NCBI GenBank assembly: GCA_024643345.1
Contig: JAHENB010000065.1
Location: 35,451 to 94,140 of the forward strand
Direction of reading: 5' to 3'
Source of the DNA: Maribacter sp.
GTDB taxonomy: Bacteria; Bacteroidota; Bacteroidia; Flavobacteriales; Flavobacteriaceae
Length of the DNA: 58,690 bases
Of the stretch, positions 48,782 to 57,699 are shown in pieces. Each line of letters begins with the position of its first letter. The stretch's first letter is position 1. The notes under the pieces were generated by a model. That model saw only the letters and a program-made list of their open reading frames with translations, was not told where the DNA came from and did no database searches. A program made the translations under genes and the position numbers.

Positions 48782-49225
48782 TCACCTCGCAAAACCTGCG
48801 ACTAGTACTCGGCTTGTTTTCGCTGCAGCTCCTAAAGCTTCAATGAGTTCTGGGTCAGGCTTGCCATAAACAGTAAATCCAGTCATTTCAACAACCTCAT
48901 TGAATTTATCAGCAAATTCATCCTGAAATACCTTCATATGAACCATAGCAGCTTCCGTGGTTGCATATCTTTCAAGTATATAACACATTGTACTATCTGG
49001 GCTAATTGTCCATTCATAATTCAGTGCTCCAGGCTCCTTGCTTTTCACTACTTCCGACATTTCCCGAGCTACCTTCAAAAAATTATCAAACTGGTTGGGT
49101 TTAATTTTAACTTCCACGATGAAAAAGACATTTTCATCCAAGTTTCTTTTTACTTCTTGAGCAACCGTGAAATGTATTGAGAACATCATGGTAAAAACTG
49201 CGCAGTAGATAAATTTTGCTTTCAT
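48782..49225 (-). CDS. Secreted ABM-domain protein (quinol monooxygenase-like)
   Basis: 147 residues with a signal peptide (FTVAQ). ABM fold core FFIVEVKIKPNQFDNFLKV, PGALNYEW and CYILERYATTEAAMVH. ABM proteins oxidise quinones or other aromatics without a cofactor, or act as stress scavengers. Exported ABM proteins are less usual. Confidence 0.85.
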   Translation of the reverse strand: MKAKFIYCAVFTMMFSIHFTVAQEVKRNLDENVFFIVEVKIKPNQFDNFLKVAREMSEVVKSKEPGALNYEWTISPDSTMCYILERYATTEAAMVHMKVFQDEFADKFNEVVEMTGFTVYGKPDPELIEALGAAAKTSRVLVAGFAR

Positions 49226-49295
49226 AATTAATTTAGATTTAAGTATTTAATGTTTAAAGACAGTTCCTGATTTCTGGATAAGACAAATTGGCTAC

Positions 49296-49419
49296 AACGG
49301 TCTCGGCTATGAGTAGTAGCGGCTTTCTACTCACAAACCTTTCGGTTTTGCGCCAACCTTTATTCTATGTTTACATTTTCGTTTTATGACTTAAACCGCT
49401 ATTACTTATACACATTGTT
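49296..49419 (-). repeat. Cassette site R8
   Basis: 124-nt core. GGCTATGAGTAGTAGCGG pairs with CCGCTATTACTTATAC. The loop AAACCTTTCGGTTTT is a small hairpin. The right flank pairs partly with R9's left flank (GTTGxG). Confidence 0.85.
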
Positions 49420-49423
49420 GTGG

Positions 49424-50452
49424 TTAGTTTTTCTTTCTTATTATTTTCACAATTCGGTTAATTGTAATTTCCGATAAATTCCATTCATACCCTTCAAAAT
49501 CTGTGGTATTAATAAATTGAACAACCACAGCATCAATATCTTTGTGGTATTCAGTAAGACTTTGATAGCCAACTACTAAACCTCCATGAGTATATTCATA
49601 AGGATAGATTTCTTGTTCTCCCTCGGTAAACACTGAACCATCGTTTAAAGCCCTTAAAAATATACCAACATCTTCTGCCGTGGCTAACATTCCATATTCT
49701 CGAGCCTTAAAATCTTCGTCATATCCGACATAATAACCGCTCATTACATCATCTAAATTGACTTCGGTAATCGAAAAAAACGTATTCTTGAGCTCCAGAG
49801 GTCTCAAAATATTTTCCTTGATATATTCGTTATGATTATATCCCAAAACATTATCCATAATTCTGCGCACCAACAAATAATTCGTATTCGAATATTCATA
49901 GCCCTTATCAGGTTTAAAACTCGCTGGTAAATCTAGGGCAAATTCAAGAGCATTTTGACCATTCCCTTGTTCATCTAACCAATACTCGGGATTATCTGTA
50001 TAATTAGGAATTCCTGACCGATGTTGAATCATCATTTTCAAGGTAATTTCTTCCGCATTTTCAATTCTTCCTTTAAGTTCAGGAAAATATTTGGTGAGCG
50101 TTTCATCTAAAGACAATCGTTTTTCTTTAACCATTTTAGTGATTGCAATAGCAGTATATAACTTACTTATACTAGCAATTTTAAATAGTGAATTTGGGTC
50201 TGCTGGTATTTTGTTTTGTCTATCTTTCCAACCACCTGTGTAAAACGCTGGTGGTTTTCCTGCTTCATCAACATATACAATAATGCCATCAAATCCATGT
50301 CCAATTGCTTCATCTACTTGTTCTTGAATAGTGTCGGGTAGTGGTAAAATCCAAGCCTTTACCAAAATCCAAGGAACGAAATATAATGATATTGCTGTTC
50401 CAACGAACAACAAAATGCGAACAATCCACTTAGCTTTTTTGTTTTTTAGCAT
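49424..50452 (-). CDS. Serine hydrolase, beta-lactamase/D-Ala carboxypeptidase fold
   Basis: 342 residues with an N-terminal membrane segment. Class C-type motifs: SISK (Ser-x-x-Lys nucleophile), YSN in YSNTNY, and HGG in YTHGGLVVG. Periplasmic. Substrate may be a D-amino acid peptide or an ester; antibiotic resistance is not implied. The stop is 5 nt from R8. Confidence 0.88.
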   Translation of the reverse strand: MLKNKKAKWIVRILLFVGTAISLYFVPWILVKAWILPLPDTIQEQVDEAIGHGFDGIIVYVDEAGKPPAFYTGGWKDRQNKIPADPNSLFKIASISKLYTAIAITKMVKEKRLSLDETLTKYFPELKGRIENAEEITLKMMIQHRSGIPNYTDNPEYWLDEQGNGQNALEFALDLPASFKPDKGYEYSNTNYLLVRRIMDNVLGYNHNEYIKENILRPLELKNTFFSITEVNLDDVMSGYYVGYDEDFKAREYGMLATAEDVGIFLRALNDGSVFTEGEQEIYPYEYTHGGLVVGYQSLTEYHKDIDAVVVQFINTTDFEGYEWNLSEITINRIVKIIRKKN

Positions 50453-50458
50453 ATTTTT

Positions 50459-51014
50459 TTAGTCTGTGGTTTTAGCATCTATTTCCTCTATAATCAGATG
50501 TCCTAATTCTGTTAACTCACGATAATGTTCAATCATTGTGTACCAACTGCAATGACATCCGCAAAACCCTTATATTTAGCCAAAAATGAATCAAGTTTGG
50601 TATTATTTATTTTACCATAATATTGAGAATATTTTAACGACTCATAACCACCTGAATTTGGTTTGAAATAGAAATCGACAAAAGCAGCACCACTTATCTT
50701 GAATAAAAAGAGATTTTCATTTTCGGTCTTATTTAAGATGCTATTTCGTGCTTTTTTACAGAGGGCTGCAATTTGTTTCCTCCCATTTAACAGTTCTTCT
50801 AACTGTTCTATATCTTCTTCCGTATGTGTTTTTATTTTAGTCAAATATTCATTTAACGAATCTTTATCCTTTATTGACTGATTCCAATTATTTATCTGTA
50901 TTGCAATTAAAATTCCAATAACAACTAATTTGATTTCTCCTAAAGTGTACTTTAAGTATTGAGTTTTTTATTATCTAAAATTAGTTTATGTCGTATTTTT
51001 CTAAATAATTTCAT
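50459..51014 (-). pseudogene. DUF6090-family gene with two frameshifts
   Basis: An ATG at 51014 begins MKLFRKIRHKLILDNK, then the frame shifts at the A6 run (50964-50969) to KTQYLKYTLGEIKLVVIGIL, the conserved TM start of this family. The middle frame runs to a TGA near 50533. A third frame then supplies the conserved C-terminal ELTELGHLIIEEI up to a TAA at 50459. Restoring one base in the A run and one near 50533 would give about 185 residues. It is either a decaying gene or contains sequencing errors. Confidence 0.65.
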
Positions 51015-51036
51015 TGAGTTTTTTCAAATTAGTCGC

Positions 51037-51159
51037 AACGGTCTCGGCTATGAGTAGTTGCGCGGGTTAGCACTTAACTTTGCAAGTATAAACTAAGTTG
51101 GAAATCCCTGCGGAATTCCCAAATTAGGCGACAACAAGCAATAAATTTTAGCCATTGTT
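51037..51159 (-). repeat. Cassette site R9
   Basis: 123-nt core. GGCTATGAGTAGTTGC pairs with GCAATAAATTTTAGCC. The loop includes GGAAATCCCTGCGGAATTCC. The right flank pairs partly with R10's left flank. Confidence 0.8.
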
Positions 51160-51168
51160 GTGCTTTCG

Positions 51169-51960
51169 TTATTGTTCGTTTAAATAGTTGTCAAACCCTT
51201 TTTTTAAATCTTCTCCTAAATCAATATGATAATTATATTGTTGAATTATAGCTCGGGTAATAAGTTTACCACGTTGAAATAAGGAAATCATAGGCGGATT
51301 GTTTATGTATGATTTATTAAAATCAATGAAATAGTTTACAATTTTCTGATCTGTGTCAGCATCAATTTCTTTTCCTTTATAAGATAAACTAAATGCCAAA
51401 TCGGAATATTCATATAATTCCAAAATAGAGCCGTCTTTAGACATTTCTATTTCCATTTCCTCAATCGATTCATTGAGCTTTTTTTCAAGACCATTAATTC
51501 GCTGATAGCTATATTGGTATTTTCTTATTTTTTCTCTTATGGATTGAAATTCAATGGATTCATATATATTGGATGATAATATTCTTTCGAATCCATTGCT
51601 ATTCATTTCAAAGGATTTCCAGATCATAATTTCAGAATTTTCAAAAATCACATTAGCCGATAATTGTTTTTGTTCTTTTATAGCTTGTAATATTAAACCG
51701 GCCTTATCCAAAATGCGCTTTCTTTCACTCGTAAGGCGGATTAGGTCAGTTTTGTCTTGTTCTAAATCCTCAATTGCAAATTGCAGATTACTGTTGAAAG
51801 TTTTCTTGTCAATTCTTTCAGAATTCCAATTATTAATCTGAAGCGCGATTAAGATTCCTATAATAACCAAGAATATTTCACCAATAGCATATTTTAAATA
51901 CTTGCCTGTTTTACCTTCGGAAAGTAATTTTTGCCTGATTTTTCTAAAGAATTTTATCAT
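51169..51960 (-). CDS. DUF6090 family membrane protein
   Basis: 263 residues. Family start MIKFFRKIRQKLLSEGK, one transmembrane helix (AIGEIFLVIIGILIALQINNW) and an extended helical periplasmic domain with charged residues. Role unknown. It sits one cassette away from the broken relative at 50459-51014. Confidence 0.8.
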   Translation of the reverse strand: MIKFFRKIRQKLLSEGKTGKYLKYAIGEIFLVIIGILIALQINNWNSERIDKKTFNSNLQFAIEDLEQDKTDLIRLTSERKRILDKAGLILQAIKEQKQLSANVIFENSEIMIWKSFEMNSNGFERILSSNIYESIEFQSIREKIRKYQYSYQRINGLEKKLNESIEEMEIEMSKDGSILELYEYSDLAFSLSYKGKEIDADTDQKIVNYFIDFNKSYINNPPMISLFQRGKLITRAIIQQYNYHIDLGEDLKKGFDNYLNEQ

Positions 51961-51988
51961 TGGTTAATGGTTGTTCAAAATTAAGGCC

Positions 51989-52112
51989 AACGGAAAATTG
52001 TATGAGTAGTGCCAGATTGAGTAGTTCTTTCTTATTGAACGGCTAAGCAGTTTGAGCGGGCTACAGACCTTGATATTTACAACATCGCCTGACATTACTT
52101 ATACAAAATGTT
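51989..52112 (-). repeat. Cassette site R10
   Basis: 124-nt core. AATTGTATGAGTAGTGCCAG pairs with CTGACATTACTTATAC with slips. The right flank GTTAGAGTC matches R11's left flank (GTTAGCAGTC) after one indel. Confidence 0.75.
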
Positions 52113-52395
52113 AGAGTCGTTTTTCTCTTGCTGTGAAGTTGTGTTCCATCAATTTTTTATATGAAAACTGGTGGAAGAGAATTATTACTCTTTTCAAATA
52201 CTGTCATGTTTATTTAGAGTCTATCTTTTCGTGTATATCCTAGAAAAATAGCGAGTGTATTGCTTTTCCATTAATCGCATCTGCAGTTTTTGTCTAAAAT
52301 AACCATTGCTCAATGCTATAGTTAAAAAAGGAAACAATATCAAAATTCCTTGATTAGTCGGTAAGAGACACGCGTCAATCTTACCAACTTTTGAA
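52113..52395. other. Cassette interior without clear gene
   Basis: 283 bp between R10 and the lipoprotein gene. A 69-codon frame on the minus strand (52221-52430) overlaps that gene's end and contains a hydrophobic stretch. It is not convincing as a gene; a fragment of a membrane protein is possible. Confidence 0.35.
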
Positions 52396-53109
52396 TTACT
52401 TCTTAACTTTCTTAAAATCTGAATAGACAATAGTAGAATTTGACTCAGATTGCTGCCCCAAAACCAGTATTGTCATTTCTATTTGCTCATTTTTGATATG
52501 ATATCCTTCTGCTTCATTCAGAAAAATGAAATCCAAATCCACTTTAACATTAGAAATTTTCGCTATGGACATTTTGGTTTCCTTAAAGTTGACAATTGTC
52601 CCAGATACTAATTTTTTATTTACTTTATCAATGGTATATGTAACATCACAATCAGCATAAAAACGAAATTTTCTGGGCAGTGATTTTTCTGAGTAACGGA
52701 GGCCTATTACCAAACGACTATCATCCTCACTTAATATTTTCACCGATTCGAGATCAATTTTACCATTAAATTCATCATTGGAATTGGATGTTCTGTTGAA
52801 AGTTTTGTTCTCCGATTCAGTAGGAGTAATTCCATCGGTACTAATTAGTTTCCAGTGTTCTTCGCTGCTCTTACTAGGGTCAAATTCGCATATAGTTACT
52901 GAGGTATATGGATTACCATCTTCACTTTTTGAAACAGTGGTATTGGTGGATTTAAAATAAAACTCAGCATCAGCGTCCTTTAGAGAATGTTCAATTTGTT
53001 CTATAGTTACGCCAGCATCATTTAGCTTTTGTATCGCTTCATTGGCTTGGCCGAATCCAAAAACTGGAAGAGTTAGAGCGATTGTAATAATTAGCATGTT
53101 TTTTTTCAT
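52396..53109 (-). CDS. Hypothetical exported protein
   Basis: 237 residues from the ATG at 53109, chosen because it is followed by a signal peptide (PVFGFGQ); the ATG at 53193 would add a charged, non-signal leader. The chain is beta-rich and hydrophilic (EFYFKSTNTT, FRFYADCDVTYTI). No family recognised. The cassette also contains an intervening stretch of about 280 bp to R10. Confidence 0.65.
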   Translation of the reverse strand: MKKNMLIITIALTLPVFGFGQANEAIQKLNDAGVTIEQIEHSLKDADAEFYFKSTNTTVSKSEDGNPYTSVTICEFDPSKSSEEHWKLISTDGITPTESENKTFNRTSNSNDEFNGKIDLESVKILSEDDSRLVIGLRYSEKSLPRKFRFYADCDVTYTIDKVNKKLVSGTIVNFKETKMSIAKISNVKVDLDFIFLNEAEGYHIKNEQIEMTILVLGQQSESNSTIVYSDFKKVKK

Positions 53110-53247
53110 TTCTAATTTATCAATTGGTTTATAATTATAGATAATATCGTCAAATCGTTTTAGTAAGTTATGAAGGTTTGGTCTTTGTTTCATTTTACTT
53201 TCATTATCATTTTGTGATGTTTGTTTTATTCTCTTTTTATGACTGCT

Positions 53248-53441
53248 AACGGTTTAGCTATGCGTAGTGCGGAGGCAATGAAACATTTTCGTTTCCGTAT
53301 TCGCACGAAGCTAAAGCTTATTGTTTAGTTTTATTTTTTCTTTTTCTGTCCAAAGCAAAATCCAAAAGATTCCGCGACCTTATAAAAATACGCAAACCTT
53401 TGCGTTTATGCACGAAGCCCGAATTATTTATAGGTTGTATT
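53248..53441 (-). repeat. Cassette site R11 (long form)
   Basis: 194-nt core with right triplet ATT instead of GTT. The loop shares CCAAAAGATTC-type text with R3 and R13. The right flank TTAGGCAAC is an exact match to R12's left flank. The HigA stop at 53440-53442 lies inside it. Confidence 0.75.
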
Positions 53442-53742
53442 AGGCAACGTTTTTATTTTCGAAGTGCTTGATTTGGTTTAGCTCCGATTCCTTTGATTCC
53501 TTCTCTTCTTCGATATCATAATCGTCTTGAAGCCCGAGCCAAAATTTGGCGGAATTCCCGAAATATTTACTTAATCGCAAAGCTGTGTCCGCTGTTATTC
53601 TGCGATTACCTTTTACGATTTGGGAAATCCGTGTCTGTGGTATTTTCAAATCTTTCGAAAGTCGGTATGCCGTAATTTCAAGAGGTTCAAGAAACTCATA
53701 AAACAAAATTTCGCCAGGATGTACATTTGCTAACTTTTCCAT
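53440..53742 (-). CDS. higA: HigA-type antitoxin (XRE helix-turn-helix)
   Basis: 100 residues. HTH MEKLANVHPGEILFYEFL..., IPQTRISQIVKGNRRIT, FWLGLQDDYD: the VapI/HigA branch. It neutralises the adjacent toxin and likely represses the operon. Starts 10 bp after the toxin stop. The C-terminal NVA and the stop codon are encoded by the R11 flank. Confidence 0.92.
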   Translation of the reverse strand: MEKLANVHPGEILFYEFLEPLEITAYRLSKDLKIPQTRISQIVKGNRRITADTALRLSKYFGNSAKFWLGLQDDYDIEEEKESKESELNQIKHFENKNVA

Positions 53743-53752
53743 TTCTTACTTT

Positions 53753-54034
53753 TTAGTGATAATCAATTATTTCCACTTCACTTGCGTTTCCTTTGTCCCA
53801 TTTGAACACTATGCGCCATTGTTTGTTAATCCGAATACTATATAACTCCCTTAATTTTCCACCGAGTTTTTCAAGTTGGTTTGAGGGCGGAATCCTTAAA
53901 TCTGCGATGTCCTGTGAGTTATTCAACATCCTGAGTTTCCGGCGTCCAACTTTCTGAACTTCAATAGGCATTTTTTTAACTCGTATTCCGTTCCAAATTT
54001 GTTCGGTTGCTTTTGAACCAAAGGATATTATCAT
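53753..54034 (-). CDS. higB: HigB/RelE-family toxin
   Basis: 93 residues of the plasmid-maintenance killer family: ATEQIWNGIRVKKMP, NSQDIADLRIPPSNQLEKLGG and RINKQWRIVFKWDKGNASEVEIIDYH with the catalytic Arg and Tyr/His at the end. A ribosome-dependent mRNA interferase. Toxin precedes antitoxin. Confidence 0.92.
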   Translation of the reverse strand: MIISFGSKATEQIWNGIRVKKMPIEVQKVGRRKLRMLNNSQDIADLRIPPSNQLEKLGGKLRELYSIRINKQWRIVFKWDKGNASEVEIIDYH

Positions 54035-54107
54035 ATCTTTTCACGTTACTAACGTCAAAGATAAGTATTTTATTTTAAGTGAAGAATGGTTTTGAGAAAT
54101 GTTGCCT

Positions 54108-54167
54108 AACGGTCTCGGCTATGAGTAGTTGCTGTCGATAGGAAGCAATTATCACATATATTTTGTT
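54108..54167 (-). repeat. Cassette site R12
   Basis: 60-nt core. GGCTATGAGTAGTTGC pairs with GCAATTATCACATAT. The right flank GTTCTGCGT, which departs from GTTRRRY, is nevertheless matched exactly by R13's left flank. The left GCCTAAC fits RYYYAAC. Confidence 0.85.
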
Positions 54168-54182
54168 CTGCGTTCGTATTTT

Positions 54183-55256
54183 TTACCAAGGTCCTTCTTT
54201 GGTAATGTTCAATATCTTTCCCTTCTGAAACCTAAAGGCTCCGCCCCAGCCTACAAACCAAACGCGATCGTATCGATCTTTATAGATTTGATAGGCAAGA
54301 GGTCCATAATTTCCTTCTGATATTCTATGTTCAGTAAGTTCATTATTACTTAAACAGTAAATGCTTCTGGAGCAATTAAACCAAATGTCTCCGTTTGAAG
54401 TTTCAATAACGTTGCTAGTGCCTTTGATTTCTTCAAATATCTTACTCGATACATCAATCACAGAATCATCATTATATAGATAAAGCCCTTTTGAGGCGGA
54501 AATTACAAATTCCCCTTTCTGAGTTTCAATAACCTTATTAACAAAATTGGTTTTGAGCCCATCCTTTTCTGAGATTTCTGTTAAAACATTATTATCTTTT
54601 ATATAGATGCCTCCATTTGTACTAAACCAAATTCTCCCTTTACTATCTTCCATAATATTATGAACTATACTGGGGCTTGAGACACCTAATGTTGTGTCAA
54701 TTTTACCTTTGGGTAATTCAAAAAAAGTAAAGTTTTGCCCGTCAAATATATTGACTCCATCAATAGTTCCTATCCATATATTCTCCTTAGAATCTGTTTC
54801 AAGGCTCCAAACGTCATTACTTATTAATCCATCTGATTCGTATAAATTTATAACCTTTTCTTTATCTATGAAGCTAATACCATCAGAATGACCAAACCAG
54901 ATTATCCCATTTATATCTTCTTTAATTGCACGTATAGCCACTCCTTTGCCGGATTCACTTCTAATCCCATCAATATGAATCAATGTGCCATCTACCAATT
55001 TAAAAGCTCCGTTGTGTGTGCCAAACCAAAAAATATCTCTACTATCTTGGAACATTACTCTAACCGTTTCAGCTATCTGATTTGTAAAATTTGGAAAAAT
55101 CACTGGCTCTGGAGTTTCTTCTTTTTTAGGTAGGTTACTATCAGAAGTGTTTACTCCTTTGTCAATCTTAGCTTTATTCTCTTGTCCATTGCAAGAAATC
55201 AGACTGCTGCATAGAAAAATAGTTGTAAATAATTTGATTGAGATTCTAAGTTTCAT
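54183..55256 (-). CDS. Two-component-regulator propeller lipoprotein (paralog)
   Basis: 357 residues with lipobox LISC. Reg_prop repeats: DIFWFGTHNGAFKL, GIIWFGHSDGISFI, NIWIGTIDGVNIF, GRIWFSTNGGIYI, DIWFNCSRSIY, DRVWFVGWGGAFRF. As with the relative at 47495, no kinase is attached. Confidence 0.85.
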   Translation of the reverse strand: MKLRISIKLFTTIFLCSSLISCNGQENKAKIDKGVNTSDSNLPKKEETPEPVIFPNFTNQIAETVRVMFQDSRDIFWFGTHNGAFKLVDGTLIHIDGIRSESGKGVAIRAIKEDINGIIWFGHSDGISFIDKEKVINLYESDGLISNDVWSLETDSKENIWIGTIDGVNIFDGQNFTFFELPKGKIDTTLGVSSPSIVHNIMEDSKGRIWFSTNGGIYIKDNNVLTEISEKDGLKTNFVNKVIETQKGEFVISASKGLYLYNDDSVIDVSSKIFEEIKGTSNVIETSNGDIWFNCSRSIYCLSNNELTEHRISEGNYGPLAYQIYKDRYDRVWFVGWGGAFRFQKGKILNITKEGPW

Positions 55257-55288
55257 TGATTTATTCTATTTTGAATTATATGACGCAG

Positions 55289-55476
55289 AACGCTTCGGCT
55301 ACGCGTAGAGTGGAGGCAAGGAAACTTTTCGTTTCCGTCTACCGACGCATCTAAAGCTTATTGATTAGTTTTATTTTTTCTTATCCAAAGCTAAATCCAT
55401 AAGATTTGGCGACTTCATAAACATACACAGACCTTGAGGTTTAGCCCTAAAGTCTGCATTTCGTATAGCCATTGTT
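55289..55476 (-). repeat. Cassette site R13 (long form)
   Basis: 188-nt core. The loop holds GGAAACTTTTCGTTTCC and the AAATCCATAAGATTTGG segment shared with R3. The right flank GTTGTGCGT matches R14's left flank exactly. Confidence 0.8.
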
Positions 55477-55514
55477 GTGCGTTCGTTTTATGTCTAAACT
55501 GTATCATTGAATCT

Positions 55515-57671
55515 CTATTTAGGTTGAAAGTCTTTATGACCCGTTTGCCATAATAAAAATTTCCATTTTCGGATAATGTCTTGTTCACTGTTTCCGGCTG
55601 CTTCATGACCATTTTCCCAGTCTACCATAAACAAAGCTGGTCTTTCGCTTTGCTGCACTTGTTGTAATTTCGCGACATAACGGGCAGCGTTATGTATTGG
55701 TACGATGTAGTCATTTGCCCCGTTGATGACTAGCATAGCGGGTGCAGATTTATCGGGGATTATATGATAATATGCACTGATAGAAAGCCGAGAATAAAAT
55801 CCGTCTTCAGTGTCTAACGGTCCAAAATCGTTTTGACCCCTACCAAAAGAAGCTCCTTTATTTGTGACCAAATCGGGAATGCCTACGGCAAACACACCGG
55901 CACTGAATAATTCTGGTCTTTGAAGGGTGGCCAAACCCACATTTAGGGAACCGCAACTGGCACCAGTTATGGCTTGCATTGTCCCAGTAGTGTAGTTGTT
56001 TTTAACAAAGTAATCTGCTACGTCTATAATGTCATTGATGGAATTCATTTTGTTCGGGAAAGCTCCATCGGTATACCATTGTGAACCTAATTCGCCGCCG
56101 CCACGGATATGGGCAACAGCATAGATGCCACCCAATTCCAGCCAGATAAAATTTTCAGGAAGAAAATACGGATCCATTGAAGCACCAAAGCAGCCATAAG
56201 CATCAATCAATAACGGTTTTGGTTGTTTACTGGAGTTCAAGCCTTTTTTATATACCAATGACACTGGAATGTTCATACCGTCACGAGATGGTACATAAAT
56301 GATTTCAGAAGTGTAATTGGAGGTGTTGGTTGCAAGATGGACTGGCTTTTGAAATGCAACAGATTCATTGGTTTTGTGATTAACCGTGAAGTATTCAAAA
56401 TCACGAATCCAGTTTGTGGATACAAACAATAGATTATCATCTTTCAACAAGTTAAATTCCATTACGGAACCTTCAAAAGGCATTTGTATTTCGATTGGTC
56501 GTTTATCGGCAAAATTCCATTTCAGAATACCCTGTTTGCCTGCTGTATTGTATTTGACATATAGATATTTCTCACCACTTACTACTGATGGGTCACCGGT
56601 ACTCATTGCCAATACTTTTTCAGTTTCTGGTATAACAACTATGGGTGGATTACCAGTTTTTAAATCCACTTTTATCAGTTGCATATTGGGAACGCCGTCA
56701 TCCACAGCATATAGAAATTGTCCCGTTGCGGTGAAGGTTCCGTGGTTGCAACGGTAATCATTCAACTTAACCCATTCAGATTGGTCGTCATTCAGTTGTG
56801 AATAATGTATGGCGTAGGCATAGTTTTCACCTTTGCCTGCACGTATTCTTGCAATGATGTAAGGAGAGTGGCGGAATGTATAGACATAAGGCGTTTCATA
56901 TTCCTTAATATCAATAGACCTATTAACCCCAAAACCAAAAATAGGTTTGTCTTCTTCTTGTTTTTTTCCAGTAATATGTAGTTTGAGCTGTCCACGATAA
57001 TATTTTTCTTCTTCATTTTTATCAGAAGGAGCCTGGGAATAAAGAAGCCCGGAATCATCAGGTAGCCAAGCCATAGAAACCCCACTTGCATCATTAAACA
57101 TTACCGAACCAATACTGTCATTAAGGAACAGTTTTGTTTCCAAATCAAAAAAGCGGATGTGCGGATTAGCTTCTCCGGACTCCGTAAGCATTAGTGCAAG
57201 CAATTTGTTTTGATGGGCAAATACAAATTTTTTAGCATGGTATTTTTTGCCCTGAATAGAAAATGGGATGGCTGAAATAGTTTCTTCTGTCTCCTGACCG
57301 ACTATTTTACGGAGCAACCATTTTTTTCCATCAGGTAGCGTTTTGTAATAATACAAATCATTGCCTTGAGCGCCTTTTACGATGATTTCATTGGGGTTTG
57401 AAATGAATACTTTTTCAAAAAGAGATTCAATTACTTCAGTTCCATTAATGCTGTCCAGTTTTTTGTTAGTAAAGCCACTTTGCGTATTTGCCCATTTCAG
57501 CATTTCTGTTTCGTTTTCCGGACTTGAGAGCCAAGCGAAATCATCAGAAAGCCTTTGGTTATAAATCAATGTGTCGAATGGCACTTTTTGCGTAGTTGGA
57601 TAAGGGATTTGTGCCAGTACCACTTGCGTTATTCCAAAGAAGAAAAAAATTATATTACTTATTTGTTTCAT
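55515..57671 (-). CDS. Exported prolyl oligopeptidase (S9A)
   Basis: 718 residues from the ATG at 57671, which gives a signal peptide (VVLAQ). The N-terminal propeller covers about residues 70-430. The C-terminal hydrolase domain has the nucleophile in GASCGSLNVG, Asp in NGANDYIVP and His in ENGHEAAG. It cleaves short proline-containing peptides. It is a common exported peptidase in Bacteroidota. Its start is 29 nt from R14. Confidence 0.92.
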   Translation of the reverse strand: MKQISNIIFFFFGITQVVLAQIPYPTTQKVPFDTLIYNQRLSDDFAWLSSPENETEMLKWANTQSGFTNKKLDSINGTEVIESLFEKVFISNPNEIIVKGAQGNDLYYYKTLPDGKKWLLRKIVGQETEETISAIPFSIQGKKYHAKKFVFAHQNKLLALMLTESGEANPHIRFFDLETKLFLNDSIGSVMFNDASGVSMAWLPDDSGLLYSQAPSDKNEEEKYYRGQLKLHITGKKQEEDKPIFGFGVNRSIDIKEYETPYVYTFRHSPYIIARIRAGKGENYAYAIHYSQLNDDQSEWVKLNDYRCNHGTFTATGQFLYAVDDGVPNMQLIKVDLKTGNPPIVVIPETEKVLAMSTGDPSVVSGEKYLYVKYNTAGKQGILKWNFADKRPIEIQMPFEGSVMEFNLLKDDNLLFVSTNWIRDFEYFTVNHKTNESVAFQKPVHLATNTSNYTSEIIYVPSRDGMNIPVSLVYKKGLNSSKQPKPLLIDAYGCFGASMDPYFLPENFIWLELGGIYAVAHIRGGGELGSQWYTDGAFPNKMNSINDIIDVADYFVKNNYTTGTMQAITGASCGSLNVGLATLQRPELFSAGVFAVGIPDLVTNKGASFGRGQNDFGPLDTEDGFYSRLSISAYYHIIPDKSAPAMLVINGANDYIVPIHNAARYVAKLQQVQQSERPALFMVDWENGHEAAGNSEQDIIRKWKFLLWQTGHKDFQPK

Positions 57672-57699
57672 GCACTTTATAGCATTTAAAATCACGCAC

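Noticed and set aside
52221-52430. Small 69-codon ORF on the minus strand
   Set aside because: It overlaps the end of the exported protein gene in another frame, has a weak start and no recognisable family; it may be a relic.
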